A DNA stretch of 64,000 bases from Streptococcus sp. NPS 308 (GTDB taxonomy: Bacteria > Bacillota > Bacilli > Lactobacillales > Streptococcaceae): positions 405,001 to 469,000 of the forward strand of contig NZ_AP017652.1 in the NCBI RefSeq assembly GCF_002355895.1, in the 5' to 3' direction. Numbering within the stretch: the first letter of the stretch is position 1; every line of letters starts with the position of its first letter. A program made the position numbers and the translations under genes. The notes under the pieces were generated by a model, which was not told the origin of the DNA, ran no database searches, and saw nothing but the letters and a program-made list of their open reading frames with translations. Positions 48,387-58,316 of this stretch are shown in pieces.

Positions 48387-48857
48387 ATGGCAACATACGG
48401 ATTTTTAGATGTTTTAGAGGAAGAATTGGACAAGAACTTCCCCTTTGACTTTGAGATTAGCTGGGACAAGCGCAACCACGCGGTTGAAGTGAGTTTTCTA
48501 TTAGAGGCACAAAATGCTGCAGGGGTGGAGATGTTAGATGAAGACGGAGAGGTTTCGTCAGACGATATCCTATTTGAAGAAGCGGTACTCTTTTACAATC
48601 CTGCTAAGTCAACTGTCAATGAGGAAGACTATTTGACAGTTATCCCTTATCTGCCAAAGAAAGGATTTTCTCGTGAATTTTTAAACTATTTTGCTCTATT
48701 CCTCAAAGACACTGCAGAGGTTGGGCTGGATGCGCTCATGGACTTTTTGGAAGACCCAGAAGCAGAGGAGTTTGTCATGGAATGGAACCAAGAAGTCTTT
48801 GAAGAGGGAAAGGTTGGCTTGGAAGAGGGAGAATTTTATCCTTATCCGAGATACTAG
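48387..48857 (+). CDS. DUF3013 family protein
   Basis: A 156-residue acidic cytoplasmic protein (YGFLDVLEEELDKNFPFDFEISWDKRNHAVEVSFLLEAQN...), which matches the streptococcal/lactococcal DUF3013 family. No function is known. It has an AGAGGAC site and lies 18 nt upstream of the membrane peptidase gene, with which it probably shares a transcript. Confidence 0.8.
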   Translation: MATYGFLDVLEEELDKNFPFDFEISWDKRNHAVEVSFLLEAQNAAGVEMLDEDGEVSSDDILFEEAVLFYNPAKSTVNEEDYLTVIPYLPKKGFSREFLNYFALFLKDTAEVGLDALMDFLEDPEAEEFVMEWNQEVFEEGKVGLEEGEFYPYPRY

Positions 48858-48875
48858 GAGTTTGGAGAAGGTAGT

Positions 48876-49943
48876 ATGAAAAAATTTGGGACGTATTTGG
48901 TTTATGTGCTAGCTTTTGCCTTTATTATGCTAGCTTTTGCTTGTGGCACTATCGCATTTGCAGAGTTGGGGTATTCTGCAGTTTTAGCCTTTACTTTTGG
49001 TTATTCCTTTGCTCTTCTAAGCATGTATTTAATCTTTATTCTTCATGAGCTGGGTCATGCTTTTTGTGGCTACTTGACAGGCTATCGGCTGGTGGCTTTT
49101 GGATTAGGACATTTTCTTTTGACCAAAAAGTCAGGCAGGTTTTATCTTAGTCGAACAGCCGTTCTGAAAAATGTTGGTGCTCAGTACATTGGATTGAAAG
49201 AAGATGAAAGTGATCAAAGAATCATCCTGATGCTTTCAGGAGGCTTGATGGTCCATCTCAGCTTGATATTATTGGCGATATTGTTTGGAGTTTTGACAAG
49301 AAGCTGGTATTTTGCTGGTACTTGGATTTTTCTGAATTTATCTTTCTTCCTAAACAACGCTTTGCCAGTCGGCATCACCGATGGAGCGAAAATCTGGGAA
49401 TTGCTACAACACCCTGAAAATACCAAATACGCCTACCTAGTGTTGAGGCATTCTGCCCAGACCTTGCTAGCTCCTCAAGAATATGATTTGAAAGACTTTA
49501 CCATGCCTGTTGATGAGGATGCGAGAGGGAGTTTTGCAGAAAGTGTTCAGACTCTTCAGGGCTTGGTATTCATATTGGATGATAATATAGAACTTGCAAA
49601 GCAACAGTTTCAGTCTTTGCTAGAGAAAACAGATAATCCAATGTCTAAAACGATTTCTCAATTATACCTTCTTCAAATAGCCTTGCTAGAAGGAGATCAT
49701 GAAAAAGCGGAGGAGTATGCAAGTAATCGAGGAGTTAAATCCTTTTTGTCTCTAAAAATGGCAGACATGCAGATCATTCAAGCCTGGTATCAATTTAAGG
49801 CAAGGAAAGACATGGCTCAAACTCGCAAGGCTATGAAGATTGCTAGACAGAAAATGAATACTAGTCGCATGTTGCGAGATGAGAAAGGCTACTATGCAAA
49901 CTGGTTAGAGGAGCTGGAGAAGGCATTAGCTGAAGGAGTTTGA
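48876..49943 (+). CDS. M50/site-2-protease-like membrane metallopeptidase
   Basis: A 355-residue protein with several membrane segments. The zinc motif HELGH lies at about residues 53-57 in a membrane helix, and NNALPVGITDGAKIWELLQ near residue 163 fits the third-ligand NxxPxxxxDG region. A soluble TPR-like helical C-terminal domain follows (KQQFQSLLEKTDNPMSKTISQLYLLQIALLEGDHEKAEEYA). The target is unknown. It is 1 nt upstream of the Nudix gene, so likely an operon. Confidence 0.82.
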   Translation: MKKFGTYLVYVLAFAFIMLAFACGTIAFAELGYSAVLAFTFGYSFALLSMYLIFILHELGHAFCGYLTGYRLVAFGLGHFLLTKKSGRFYLSRTAVLKNVGAQYIGLKEDESDQRIILMLSGGLMVHLSLILLAILFGVLTRSWYFAGTWIFLNLSFFLNNALPVGITDGAKIWELLQHPENTKYAYLVLRHSAQTLLAPQEYDLKDFTMPVDEDARGSFAESVQTLQGLVFILDDNIELAKQQFQSLLEKTDNPMSKTISQLYLLQIALLEGDHEKAEEYASNRGVKSFLSLKMADMQIIQAWYQFKARKDMAQTRKAMKIARQKMNTSRMLRDEKGYYANWLEELEKALAEGV

Positions 49944-49944
49944 T

Positions 49945-50376
49945 ATGGAAATAGAAATTTCTGATTTTACAGGTTGCAAAATTGCCCTCTTTTGTGGTGA
50001 TAAGCTCTTAACTATCTTACGTGATGACAAATTAAACATTCCATACCCTAATACCTGGGAATTGCCAGGTGGCGGACGAGAGGGTGATGAAAGTCCTTTT
50101 GAGTGCGCGGCGCGTGAAGTTTTTGAAGAACTGGGAATTCATTTGACTGAAGATTGCCTGCTTTGGAGTAAGGTTTATCCAAGTATGCTTTTTGAGGGGA
50201 AGGAATCCGTCTTTCTAGTTGGTAAGTTAAGGCAGGAACAGTTTGATAGTATCGTCTTTGGTGATGAAGGACAGGGCTATAAACTGATGGGCATTGAGGA
50301 GTTTCTTGGCTCAGATAAGGTTGTCCCCCAGTTGCAGGACAGGGTGAGGGATTATATGGAGAGTAACTATGATTAG
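49945..50376 (+). CDS. Nudix hydrolase
   Basis: A 143-residue protein with a Nudix box GGGREGDESPFECAAREVFEELGI at about 43-66, carrying the REVFEE metal ligands. It cleaves a nucleoside diphosphate derivative, substrate unknown. It overlaps the following GNAT gene by 8 nt and follows the M50 peptidase gene by 1 nt. Confidence 0.88.
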   Translation: MEIEISDFTGCKIALFCGDKLLTILRDDKLNIPYPNTWELPGGGREGDESPFECAAREVFEELGIHLTEDCLLWSKVYPSMLFEGKESVFLVGKLRQEQFDSIVFGDEGQGYKLMGIEEFLGSDKVVPQLQDRVRDYMESNYD

Positions 50377-50842
50377 ACTAGAACGAGCAGGAGCAGAGGA
50401 TTTAGAAACCGTAATTGCAATTCAAAGAGCTAGCTTTAAGGCTGTCTATGAGAAATATCAAGATGAGTATGATCCTTATCTGGAGGACCGTGAACGAATC
50501 AAGTGGAAATTGGTTGAGCGTCCTAATAGCTATTACTACTTTGTGAAAGAAAAAGACGAAAATATCGGATTTTTACGAGTTCAGACCAATGAAGAGTTGA
50601 CGGAGGCTTGGTTGGGAACGGCAGCGATTTTGCCTCAGCATCAAGGAAAAGGTTATGGTTCTGAGGGATTGAGATTGCTGGAAAAGGAATTTCAAACGAT
50701 TAAACAGTGGGATTTGTGTACAGTATTACAGGATGCGGGGATGGTTGCCTTTTATGAGAAAAATGGCTACCGTCAAACTCATATCGAGCCTGAAAAAGAA
50801 GGTATGGATATGGTCTACATGAAAAAATTGATTGACAAATAG
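50369..50842 (+). CDS. GNAT-family N-acetyltransferase
   Basis: A 157-residue protein with a GNAT domain. The acetyl-CoA loop is LPQHQGKGYGSEGLRLLEKEF (about 89-109) and the C-terminal helix-strand is MVAFYEKNGYRQTHIEP. Substrate unknown. Its start lies inside the Nudix gene (8-nt overlap). Confidence 0.86.
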   Translation: MIRLERAGAEDLETVIAIQRASFKAVYEKYQDEYDPYLEDRERIKWKLVERPNSYYYFVKEKDENIGFLRVQTNEELTEAWLGTAAILPQHQGKGYGSEGLRLLEKEFQTIKQWDLCTVLQDAGMVAFYEKNGYRQTHIEPEKEGMDMVYMKKLIDK

Positions 50843-50847
50843 AAAGG

Positions 50848-50948
50848 ATGGTTCGGTTAAATTTCTAAACTGAACCCGCCCTAAACACTGTGCCAAAAAG
50901 ATAAACTTCTCTTAGACAAAAGCGTCTTCAGAGAATTTCCTATTTGGC
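50848..50948. repeat. Intergenic inverted repeats between GNAT gene and prmA
   Basis: A short hairpin GGTTCGGTT/AACTGAACC (50850-50876) is followed by a longer imperfect palindrome from GCCAAA (50892) to TTTGGC (50948). The pattern resembles small dispersed streptococcal repeats, but I cannot match it to a named family. Confidence 0.45.
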
Positions 50949-50978
50949 TTTGTGTATGACGGGCTTGGTATCTTAATT

Positions 50979-51929
50979 ATGGAAACATGGCAAGAGTTAA
51001 AAGTTACAGTGAAGCGTGAGGGAGAGGAGCTGGTCTCCAATCTCTTGATCGAGTTAGGAGCGCAGGGCGTTGCGATTGAAGACAGCATGGACTATGTGGG
51101 GAATGTCGACCGTTTTGGTGAGATTTTCCCAGAGGTCGAGCAACAGGAAGAAATCGTGGTGACTGCCTATTATCCCGAAACGGTTGATGTAGCGGCAGTT
51201 GAGGCAGACTTGCAGGCTCGTCTGGCAGAATTGGCAGATTTTATGGACTTAGGAGAAGTCAAGATGGGGACGACTGCCTTAGCTGAGGAAGACTGGGCAG
51301 ACAACTGGAAGAAATATTACGAGCCAGCTCGCATCACTTATGACCTGACTATCGTACCGTCATGGACAGACTATGACGCGACTGCGGGAGAAAAGATTAT
51401 CAAGCTAGATCCTGGTATGGCCTTCGGGACAGGAACCCATCCAACCACTAAGATGAGCCTATTTGCCTTGGAGCAGGTTCTTCGTGGTGGCGAAACGGTG
51501 CTGGATGTGGGGACAGGTTCAGGTGTCCTCTCCATTGCTAGCTCGCTTCTGGGCGCCAAGGAAATTTTCGCCTATGACCTGGATGATGTGGCAGTTCGTG
51601 TGGCTCAGGAAAATATCGAGCTCAATCCAGGTATGGAAAACATCCACGTTGCTGCTGGAGATTTGCTCAAGGGTGTGGAGATTGAGGCAGATGTCATTGT
51701 GGCAAATATATTAGCGGATATTCTCATTCATCTGACAGAGGATGCTTATCGCTTGGTCAAGGATGAAGGCTACCTGATCATGAGTGGCATTATCAAGGAC
51801 AAGTGGGACATGGTGCGCGAGTCGGCTGAGTCGGCTGGATTTTTCCTTGAAACCCACATGATGCAAGGGGAATGGAATGCCTGTGTCTTTAAGAAAACCA
51901 AGGATATTTCAGGTGTGATTGGAGGCTAG
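50979..51929 (+). CDS. prmA: Ribosomal protein L11 methyltransferase
   Basis: The 316-residue length and [17 protein letters not shown] start match the streptococcal protein. The frame opens nine codons earlier, but no good ribosome site precedes either ATG. The catalytic domain shows [14 protein letters not shown] and the SAM-binding [15 protein letters not shown], then NILADIL. It trimethylates L11. Two nt separate it from rsmE. Confidence 0.95.
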   Translation: METWQELKVTVKREGEELVSNLLIELGAQGVAIEDSMDYVGNVDRFGEIFPEVEQQEEIVVTAYYPETVDVAAVEADLQARLAELADFMDLGEVKMGTTALAEEDWADNWKKYYEPARITYDLTIVPSWTDYDATAGEKIIKLDPGMAFGTGTHPTTKMSLFALEQVLRGGETVLDVGTGSGVLSIASSLLGAKEIFAYDLDDVAVRVAQENIELNPGMENIHVAAGDLLKGVEIEADVIVANILADILIHLTEDAYRLVKDEGYLIMSGIIKDKWDMVRESAESAGFFLETHMMQGEWNACVFKKTKDISGVIGG

Positions 51930-51930
51930 C

Positions 51931-52674
51931 ATGCAGCAATATTTTGTCAAAGGAAGTGCTATCTCTCCTATCACCATCGAGGACAAGGACACCAGCAAGC
52001 ATATGTTTCAGGTTATGCGGCTGAAAGAAGATGATGAAGTTACCTTGGTTTTTGATGATGGCATCAAGCGATTAGCGCGCGTGCTAAATGTGGAAGCCCG
52101 TCAGTTTGAATTGCTCGAAGAATTAGCTGATAATGTAGAACTACCTGTCCAAGTGACCATCGCATCCGGCTTTCCCAAGGGAGATAAGCTGGAATTCATC
52201 ACTCAAAAAGTGACCGAACTGGGTGCTAGCCAAATCTGGGCCTTTCCTGCTGATTGGTCGGTCGCCAAGTGGGATGGCAAGAAATTGGGCAAAAAGGTTG
52301 AAAAACTAGAAAAAATCGCCCTTGGAGCAGCCGAGCAAAGCAAACGAAATCTGGTGCCGAGTGTCAAACTTTTTGAGAAAAAAGCAGATTTTCTAGCCCA
52401 GCTGGACCAGTTTGACTCAATTGTGGTGGCTTATGAAGAATCAGCAAAAGAGGGAGAAGCCGCTGCGCTTCTGCAAGCAGTCACTGGTCTTGAAAAAGGA
52501 GCCAAATTGCTCTTTATCTTTGGTCCAGAAGGCGGTCTTTCACCTGCAGAAATTGAGAGTTTTGAAGCCAAAGGAGCCGTCTTGGCAGGACTTGGTCCTC
52601 GCATTTTACGAGCAGAAACAGCCCCACTTTATGCCTTATCAGCCATTAGTGTATTATTAGAACTAGAGAAATAA
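51931..52674 (+). CDS. rsmE: 16S rRNA m3U1498 methyltransferase
   Basis: A 247-residue SPOUT methyltransferase that modifies U1498 in the ribosomal decoding site. The C-terminal knot motifs FIFGPEGGLSPAEIESFEA and LGPRILRAETAPLYALSAI are present. The ATG at 51931 follows TTGGAGG. It is co-transcribed with prmA. Confidence 0.94.
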   Translation: MQQYFVKGSAISPITIEDKDTSKHMFQVMRLKEDDEVTLVFDDGIKRLARVLNVEARQFELLEELADNVELPVQVTIASGFPKGDKLEFITQKVTELGASQIWAFPADWSVAKWDGKKLGKKVEKLEKIALGAAEQSKRNLVPSVKLFEKKADFLAQLDQFDSIVVAYEESAKEGEAAALLQAVTGLEKGAKLLFIFGPEGGLSPAEIESFEAKGAVLAGLGPRILRAETAPLYALSAISVLLELEK

Positions 52675-52684
52675 GAGGAAGAAA

Positions 52685-54481
52685 ATGGAACAAAAACACC
52701 GTTCAGAATTTCCTGAAAAGGAACTTTGGGATTTAACCGCCCTTTACCAAGACCGTGAGGATTTCTTGCGAGCAATCGAAAAGACTCGCGAAGATATTAA
52801 CCAATTTAGCCGTGATTACAAGGGAAATCTTCATACTTTTGAAGATTTCGAGAAGGCCTTTGCGGAATTGGAACAAATCTACATTCAGATGAGTCATATT
52901 GGTAATTACGCCTTTATGCCTCAGACGACAGACTATAGCAATGAAGATTTTGCCAACATTGCCCAAGCTGGGATGGAATTTGAAACAGATGCCAGTGTAG
53001 CCTTGACCTTCTTTGACGATGCCTTGGTGGAAGCTGAAGAGGAAGTTTTGGATCGTTTGGGTGAATTACCACATTTAACAGCTGCCATTCGTCAGGCAAA
53101 AATCAAAAAAGCCCACTATCTTGGGGCAGATGTAGAAAAGGCCTTGACCAATCTGGGCGAAGTTTTCTACAGTCCACAGGATATTTACACCAAGATGCGT
53201 GCTGGGGATTTTGAAATGGCTGACTTTGAAGCTCATGGCAAGACCTACAAAAACAGCTTTGTAACTTATGAGAATTTCTACCAAAACCACGAGGACGCGG
53301 AGGTTCGTGAAAAATCCTTCCGTTCCTTCTCAGAAGGACTCCGTAAGCACCAGAATACAGCAGCTGCAGCCTATCTAGCTCAAGTCAAGTCTGAAAAACT
53401 CTTGGCAGATATGAAAGGCTATGCCTCAGTTTTTGACTATCTTCTAGCTGAGCAGGAAGTAGACCGTGACATGTTTGATCGTCAGATTGACCTCATTATG
53501 CAGGAATTTGCGCCAGTCGCTCAGAGATACCTCAAGCATGTTGCCAAGGTCAATGGTCTTGAAAAGATGACCTTCGCAGACTGGAAATTGGACTTGGATA
53601 GCGCCCTTAATCCTGAAGTGAGCATTGATGATGCCTACGATTTGGTCATGAAGTCAGTCGCACCATTGGGTCAAGAATACACCCAAGAAATTGCCCGCTA
53701 CCAAGAAGAGCGCTGGGTGGACTTCGCTGCCAATAGTGGCAAGGATTCTGGCGGTTATGCAACGGATCCATATCGTGTGCACCCTTATGTCCTTATGAGC
53801 TGGACAGGTCGTTTGAGTGATGTCTATACCTTGATTCATGAAATCGGGCATTCTGGTCAATTCATCTTTTCAGATAATCACCAAAGTTACTTCAACGCTC
53901 ATATGTCTACCTACTATGTCGAAGCACCATCAACCTTCAATGAATTGCTTTTAAGTGATTATTTGGAACACCAGTCTGACGACCCTCGTCAAAAACGCTT
54001 TGCCCTTGCCCACCGTTTGACAGATACCTACTTCCATAACTTTATTACCCACCTCTTGGAAGCAGCCTTCCAACGTAAGGTTTATACATTGATTGAAGAA
54101 GGGGAGACTTTTGGAGCAAGCAAACTTAACAGCATTATGAAGGAAGTCTTGACGGATTTCTGGGGAGATGCCATTGAAATTGACGACGATGCGGCTTTGA
54201 CTTGGATGCGTCAAGCTCACTACTATATGGGCTTGTATAGTTACACCTACTCAGCCGGACTTGTCATCTCGACTGCTGGTTTCCTTCATCTGAAGAACTC
54301 TGAGAATGGAGCTGAAGACTGGCTAAATCTCCTTAAGTCTGGCGGTAGCAAAACACCACTTGAGTCAGCCATGATTATCGGAGCCAATATTTCAACAGAC
54401 AAACCACTCCGTGATACCATCCAGTTCTTGTCAGACACAGTTGATCAGATTATGACCTACAGTGCGGAGTTGGGAGAGTAA
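52685..54481 (+). CDS. pepF: Oligoendopeptidase F
   Basis: A 598-residue M3 zinc peptidase that cleaves short peptides in the cytoplasm. The catalytic motif HEIGHSGQF lies at about 387-395, with Glu of YVEAPSTFNE as third ligand at about 414. N-terminal helical domain is normal. It is 10 nt after rsmE. Confidence 0.95.
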   Translation: MEQKHRSEFPEKELWDLTALYQDREDFLRAIEKTREDINQFSRDYKGNLHTFEDFEKAFAELEQIYIQMSHIGNYAFMPQTTDYSNEDFANIAQAGMEFETDASVALTFFDDALVEAEEEVLDRLGELPHLTAAIRQAKIKKAHYLGADVEKALTNLGEVFYSPQDIYTKMRAGDFEMADFEAHGKTYKNSFVTYENFYQNHEDAEVREKSFRSFSEGLRKHQNTAAAAYLAQVKSEKLLADMKGYASVFDYLLAEQEVDRDMFDRQIDLIMQEFAPVAQRYLKHVAKVNGLEKMTFADWKLDLDSALNPEVSIDDAYDLVMKSVAPLGQEYTQEIARYQEERWVDFAANSGKDSGGYATDPYRVHPYVLMSWTGRLSDVYTLIHEIGHSGQFIFSDNHQSYFNAHMSTYYVEAPSTFNELLLSDYLEHQSDDPRQKRFALAHRLTDTYFHNFITHLLEAAFQRKVYTLIEEGETFGASKLNSIMKEVLTDFWGDAIEIDDDAALTWMRQAHYYMGLYSYTYSAGLVISTAGFLHLKNSENGAEDWLNLLKSGGSKTPLESAMIIGANISTDKPLRDTIQFLSDTVDQIMTYSAELGE

Positions 54482-54503
54482 GGGAATAGAGAGGTCGTTC
54501 TAG

Positions 54504-54644
54504 AATGATGCTAATGGGACTTTTGCTTTATTTGTAGTGATTGTCAAGAAAATTGTTGAGGGTCGTAATTGCAAAGCAGAATTAATAACGGAATCGGTAT
54601 TACTAATCATCCTTTTTATTTTCTATATGATTGAATTTAGTTAA
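54504..54644 (+). pseudogene. Remnant of a small membrane protein gene
   Basis: A 46-codon frame without an ATG or ribosome site (GTFALFVVIVKKIVEGRNCKAEL...LLIILFIFYMIEFS) has two hydrophobic segments around a basic loop. It is preceded by an in-frame stop and probably is the tail of a deleted gene. The rest of the 333-nt gap (54482-54814) holds only the promoter region of the next gene. Confidence 0.4.
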
Positions 54645-54783
54645 GAAATTGATGAGGAACTATGTACTACAATTTATAGTTAAGTTGTTTTATGTAATTA
54701 TAGATGCAAGGTATAGATTTATAAACAATTTCTAAGAATATCGTAATTCTTTAAAAATATAGAAATATATGATAAAATATAAA

Positions 54784-54798
54784 ATGTAAACGCTTAAA
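54784..54798 (+). promoter_or_regulatory. Candidate cre site upstream of the choline-binding protein gene
   Basis: ATGTAAACGCTTAAA matches the cre consensus at 14 of 15 positions. It lies between a TG-A-TAAAAT extended -10 (about 54770-54778) and the AGAAAGG ribosome site. Confidence 0.5.
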
Positions 54799-54814
54799 AA
54801 GAAAGGTTGGATTA

Positions 54815-57373
54815 ATGAAAAAGGAACAAGTATTGCTTGGTTTGGGCCTGGCAACAGCAATGGCAACTGGTTTTACTAATCACGTAAAAGCAGATGAATT
54901 AATAAACGAGAAATCTAGCAAAGTTAATGCTACTCAAGTTGAAACAAAAAAGGCAGAAGTGACGGAATCGGACGTTAAAAATGCAGAAGTCAAACTAAAC
55001 AAAGCAATTGATGAAGAAAAAAATGCTCAGAAGATTGTTGATAAAACGCAACAAGAGTATGCATCTGCTGTAACAAATAAGAACAAAGCAGATGACGCTT
55101 TAAAACAAGCTCAAGAATTTGCTGAACAAGCTACTACTGAAAAAATTAAAAATGCTGAAAAGGATCTTGTTGCTAAACAGACAACACTTCGGAAGTCAGA
55201 AGAAAGATTGTCAGAAGTAAAACAAGGTGAGAAACAAGCTCAGACAAGTGTCGAGAACCAACAAACAGTTGTTAATAAGGCAAAAACTCAGGTTGATCAA
55301 AGAGCAGCAGACGTAAAAAAGGCACAAGACAAAGTAAGGGTAGCAGAGAAAGCTTTTGATTGGAATACACTACGCGAGCTTCAACAAGCAACTGAGAAAT
55401 TAGATGTGAAGGTGAAAGCTGACCAAGCTAAAGTGAGTTCTTTAACTAGTGAGTTCTCAAAAGCTCAACAAGAAAGAAAAGCACTTGTGGAAAGAGGAAA
55501 TAAGAACCGTTCTACTCTTGAAAAGAATTTAAAATCAGCTGGGAATGAGTTTTTAACAGTTACGGTCCCTCACGAGATTCAATCAAATTCTGTTAGCGAG
55601 AGTGATTCCAAGACTCCTCCACTTGAGGAAAAAACTTTCGTAGGAAGTGATGGGAAGACATACTATGTTGCTGCAAATGAAGATGTGAATTTTAGCGGAG
55701 AAAGAACAGAAACTATCGTTGTTTCATCTAAAGATTATGTCAGCGATCCTCATGTGGTTGATTATAAAAAGGTTTCTGAAGAAGTTCGTAAATACTTAAT
55801 TGAATTGCGTAGAATCAATGGTATTGATATTCCAGTGCCAGCTGTGACTGACAAGGCTTTGAGATATGGAAAAGCAAGAGCGGATGAAATGGTGGCAAAT
55901 AATAAATTGTCACATGATACAAAATTGAAAAATCAAGATTTTGGTTTTAAGGATGCGACTGAAAATGCAACAGCTGGTTCGGTTCCAGAAAAGAGCCTGT
56001 TAAGTGAAAAAGAACTTGCTTATAAAGCGGTCTTATCTTACTTTAATGATTATAGAAATGCCTCGTTATATGGCTCATCAGATCCAAAAGAAGCACATAG
56101 ACGTAACTATGGTCATAGAATTCCATTGCTAGCAGCTTCTGGGACAGGGATGGCTGTCGGAGCATCCTCTAGCGAAAAAACAAGCTATGGTAATTATGGA
56201 GTATTAACATTTATTAGTGAGAATAAAGATGTTTATGGAATACTTCCTTCTGGAGCTAAAGGGTATAGTAGTTATTTTTTAGCAACAGCAGAAAATAAAG
56301 ATAGTAATCCAGATTATAGCGAATTTTACTTTAATGGGAAACGAGTAAAATTCTTACCTAAAATAATCTTCCGTTATGTTTGGAATGAAATCACACATCC
56401 TAAAAATCCAGCCTATACTAAAGCGAAAGAAGCTTTAGATAATTTTAATCGAAAACAAAGAAATGAAGAGACTGTGGCAAATGAAAAACTATCGTCTCTA
56501 AACAATAACCTTACCATTGCTAAAACGACTTTAGATAAAGATAAAAAAGAACTAGACAAATCTAAAAAACGTCTTGTGGATTTGACAAAACAAAATGAAG
56601 CTAAGCTAAACGTTTTGAAATCAGCACAAGCAGAATTGAGTAAACAACAAACTTTGCTGAGTGCTGCTAAAACTGAGTTTTTGAAACAAGAGATTGAACT
56701 AAATCGATTGAAAGTAGTCAAAAACGATAAGATAAAATTCGTTAAGACTGCTGAACAATCACTTAAAAATGCTAAAAAAGAGTTGGATACAGCACATCAA
56801 TATGTTACAAATCTCAAAAATGCTCCAAAAAAACTCGATGAAGCTAAAAAAAGTTTGATTATCGCTAAACAGAAGTTTGAGGAATCAAAAAAAGCACTTG
56901 AAAATGCAAATGCTAAATTAAAAAATGCAAAAGTTAAAAAGGAAACTGCTAAGAAAGAATACATCAAAGTATCTGAAGCCTATAAGTTAAAAGTAAGACT
57001 TGCTTCAAAAGGAAGTTGGATTCAATCTTCTGGTCGTTGGTGGTACAGACACAACAATGGTTCCTATACATCTAATGGATGGGAGCTAATCAATGGGAAA
57101 TGGTACCATTTTGATCGCTCGGGTTGGATGCAGACTGGATGGATTCAATCAGGTAATTCGTGGTATTATCTCAGTGGTTCAGGGGATATGCAAACAGGAT
57201 GGGTCAAATCAAGTGGCTCATGGTACTATTTGAATAGCTCAGGCTCTATGCAAACAGGATGGTTCACTGTTTCAGGGAAATGGTATTATGCATATGGTTC
57301 AGGTGCCTTAGCAGTCAATACAACTACACCTGATGGATATCATGTCAATTACAATGGGGAATGGATTAAATAG
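54815..57373 (+). CDS. Choline-binding surface protein with CAP domain
   Basis: An 852-residue exported protein. A signal peptide covers about 1-26 (cleavage before DELINE). A coiled coil of Lys/Glu/Ala/Gln repeats follows at about 50-235. A CAP/SCP domain spans about 320-475 (VRKYLIELRRINGIDIPVPA ... LSHDT). A second coiled coil lies at about 535-725. The end (732-852) is a choline-binding module of about five repeats (WYYLNSSGSMQTGW) for teichoic-acid attachment. It has no LPXTG anchor. The role of the CAP domain in this setting is not known. Confidence 0.9.
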   Translation: MKKEQVLLGLGLATAMATGFTNHVKADELINEKSSKVNATQVETKKAEVTESDVKNAEVKLNKAIDEEKNAQKIVDKTQQEYASAVTNKNKADDALKQAQEFAEQATTEKIKNAEKDLVAKQTTLRKSEERLSEVKQGEKQAQTSVENQQTVVNKAKTQVDQRAADVKKAQDKVRVAEKAFDWNTLRELQQATEKLDVKVKADQAKVSSLTSEFSKAQQERKALVERGNKNRSTLEKNLKSAGNEFLTVTVPHEIQSNSVSESDSKTPPLEEKTFVGSDGKTYYVAANEDVNFSGERTETIVVSSKDYVSDPHVVDYKKVSEEVRKYLIELRRINGIDIPVPAVTDKALRYGKARADEMVANNKLSHDTKLKNQDFGFKDATENATAGSVPEKSLLSEKELAYKAVLSYFNDYRNASLYGSSDPKEAHRRNYGHRIPLLAASGTGMAVGASSSEKTSYGNYGVLTFISENKDVYGILPSGAKGYSSYFLATAENKDSNPDYSEFYFNGKRVKFLPKIIFRYVWNEITHPKNPAYTKAKEALDNFNRKQRNEETVANEKLSSLNNNLTIAKTTLDKDKKELDKSKKRLVDLTKQNEAKLNVLKSAQAELSKQQTLLSAAKTEFLKQEIELNRLKVVKNDKIKFVKTAEQSLKNAKKELDTAHQYVTNLKNAPKKLDEAKKSLIIAKQKFEESKKALENANAKLKNAKVKKETAKKEYIKVSEAYKLKVRLASKGSWIQSSGRWWYRHNNGSYTSNGWELINGKWYHFDRSGWMQTGWIQSGNSWYYLSGSGDMQTGWVKSSGSWYYLNSSGSMQTGWFTVSGKWYYAYGSGALAVNTTTPDGYHVNYNGEWIK

Positions 57374-57532
57374 AGAGTTCTATGCTATTTAAAAAGATTA
57401 ATACAAACTCTCATTTTATTCAGTATAGTATAACCATCAAATATAGAGATTTACAACTAATTGTAATACATTAAAAATATACAAAATTTGAAAACAATAT
57501 TGCAACGTGTATGAACTTTCCAATCAAATTTC

Positions 57533-57561
57533 TTGAAACCCTTTCCTCCTTCTGATAGACT
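57533..57561 (+). promoter_or_regulatory. Aquaporin gene promoter
   Basis: TTGAAA (57533-57538), 17-nt spacer and TAGACT (57556-57561), 30 nt before the start codon. Confidence 0.75.
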
Positions 57562-57591
57562 AATACATAGTTTGAAAAAAGGAGACTTATC

Positions 57592-58260
57592 ATGAAAAAA
57601 TTTGTTGCTGAATTAATCGGTACATTTATGCTTGTGTTCATCGGAACAGGAGCTGTTGTTTTTGGGAATGGTGTTGAAGGTCTTGGACACCTTGGAATTG
57701 CTTTTGCCTTTGGTTTGGCAATTGTAGTCGCAGCTTTCTCAATCGGAACTGTTTCAGGTGCTCACTTGAACCCAGCTGTTTCGATCGCTATGTTTGTAAA
57801 CAAACGTTTGTCATCTTCAGAACTTGTAAACTACATCCTTGGACAAGTAGTTGGAGCTTTCCTTGCGTCAGCGGCAGTATTCTTCCTCTTGTCTAACTCA
57901 GGCATGTCAACTGCTAGTCTTGGTGAAAATGCCTTGGCAAACGGTGTCACTGTCTTTGGTGGTTTCTTGTTTGAAGTCATCGCAACTTTCTTGTTTGTCT
58001 TGGTTATCATGACTGTAACATCAGCAAGCAAAGGAAATGGTGCGATTGCTGGTTTGGTAATCGGTTTGTCATTGACAGCTTTGATTCTAGCTGGCTTGAA
58101 CATCACTGGACTTTCAGTAAACCCAGCTCGTAGCTTGGCTCCTGCTGTATTGGTAGGTGGCGCAGCCCTTCAACAAGTTTGGATTTTCATCCTTGCTCCA
58201 ATCGTTGGTGGTGTTCTTGCAGCTCTTGTTGCGAAAAACTGCCTTGGAACAGAAGAATAA
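57592..58260 (+). CDS. Aquaporin / MIP-family channel
   Basis: A 222-residue protein with six membrane segments and both half-helix signatures: SGAHLNPAVS (about 57-66) and SVNPARSLAPAV (about 168-179). The short length and the residues around the second NPA suit a water channel of the AqpZ type more than a glycerol facilitator. Passage of H2O2 is possible, as shown for some lactic-acid-bacterial relatives. Monocistronic, between its own promoter and a terminator. Confidence 0.9.
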   Translation: MKKFVAELIGTFMLVFIGTGAVVFGNGVEGLGHLGIAFAFGLAIVVAAFSIGTVSGAHLNPAVSIAMFVNKRLSSSELVNYILGQVVGAFLASAAVFFLLSNSGMSTASLGENALANGVTVFGGFLFEVIATFLFVLVIMTVTSASKGNGAIAGLVIGLSLTALILAGLNITGLSVNPARSLAPAVLVGGAALQQVWIFILAPIVGGVLAALVAKNCLGTEE

Positions 58261-58269
58261 GAAACGAAA

Positions 58270-58307
58270 AAAGAGTCCTGTTCTCAGTTTGAGGAACAGG
58301 GCTTTTT
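58270..58307 (+). terminator. Terminator after the aquaporin gene
   Basis: AGTCCTGTTC / GAACAGGGCT stem followed by TTTTT. Confidence 0.85.
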
Positions 58308-58316
58308 CTATGCAAA

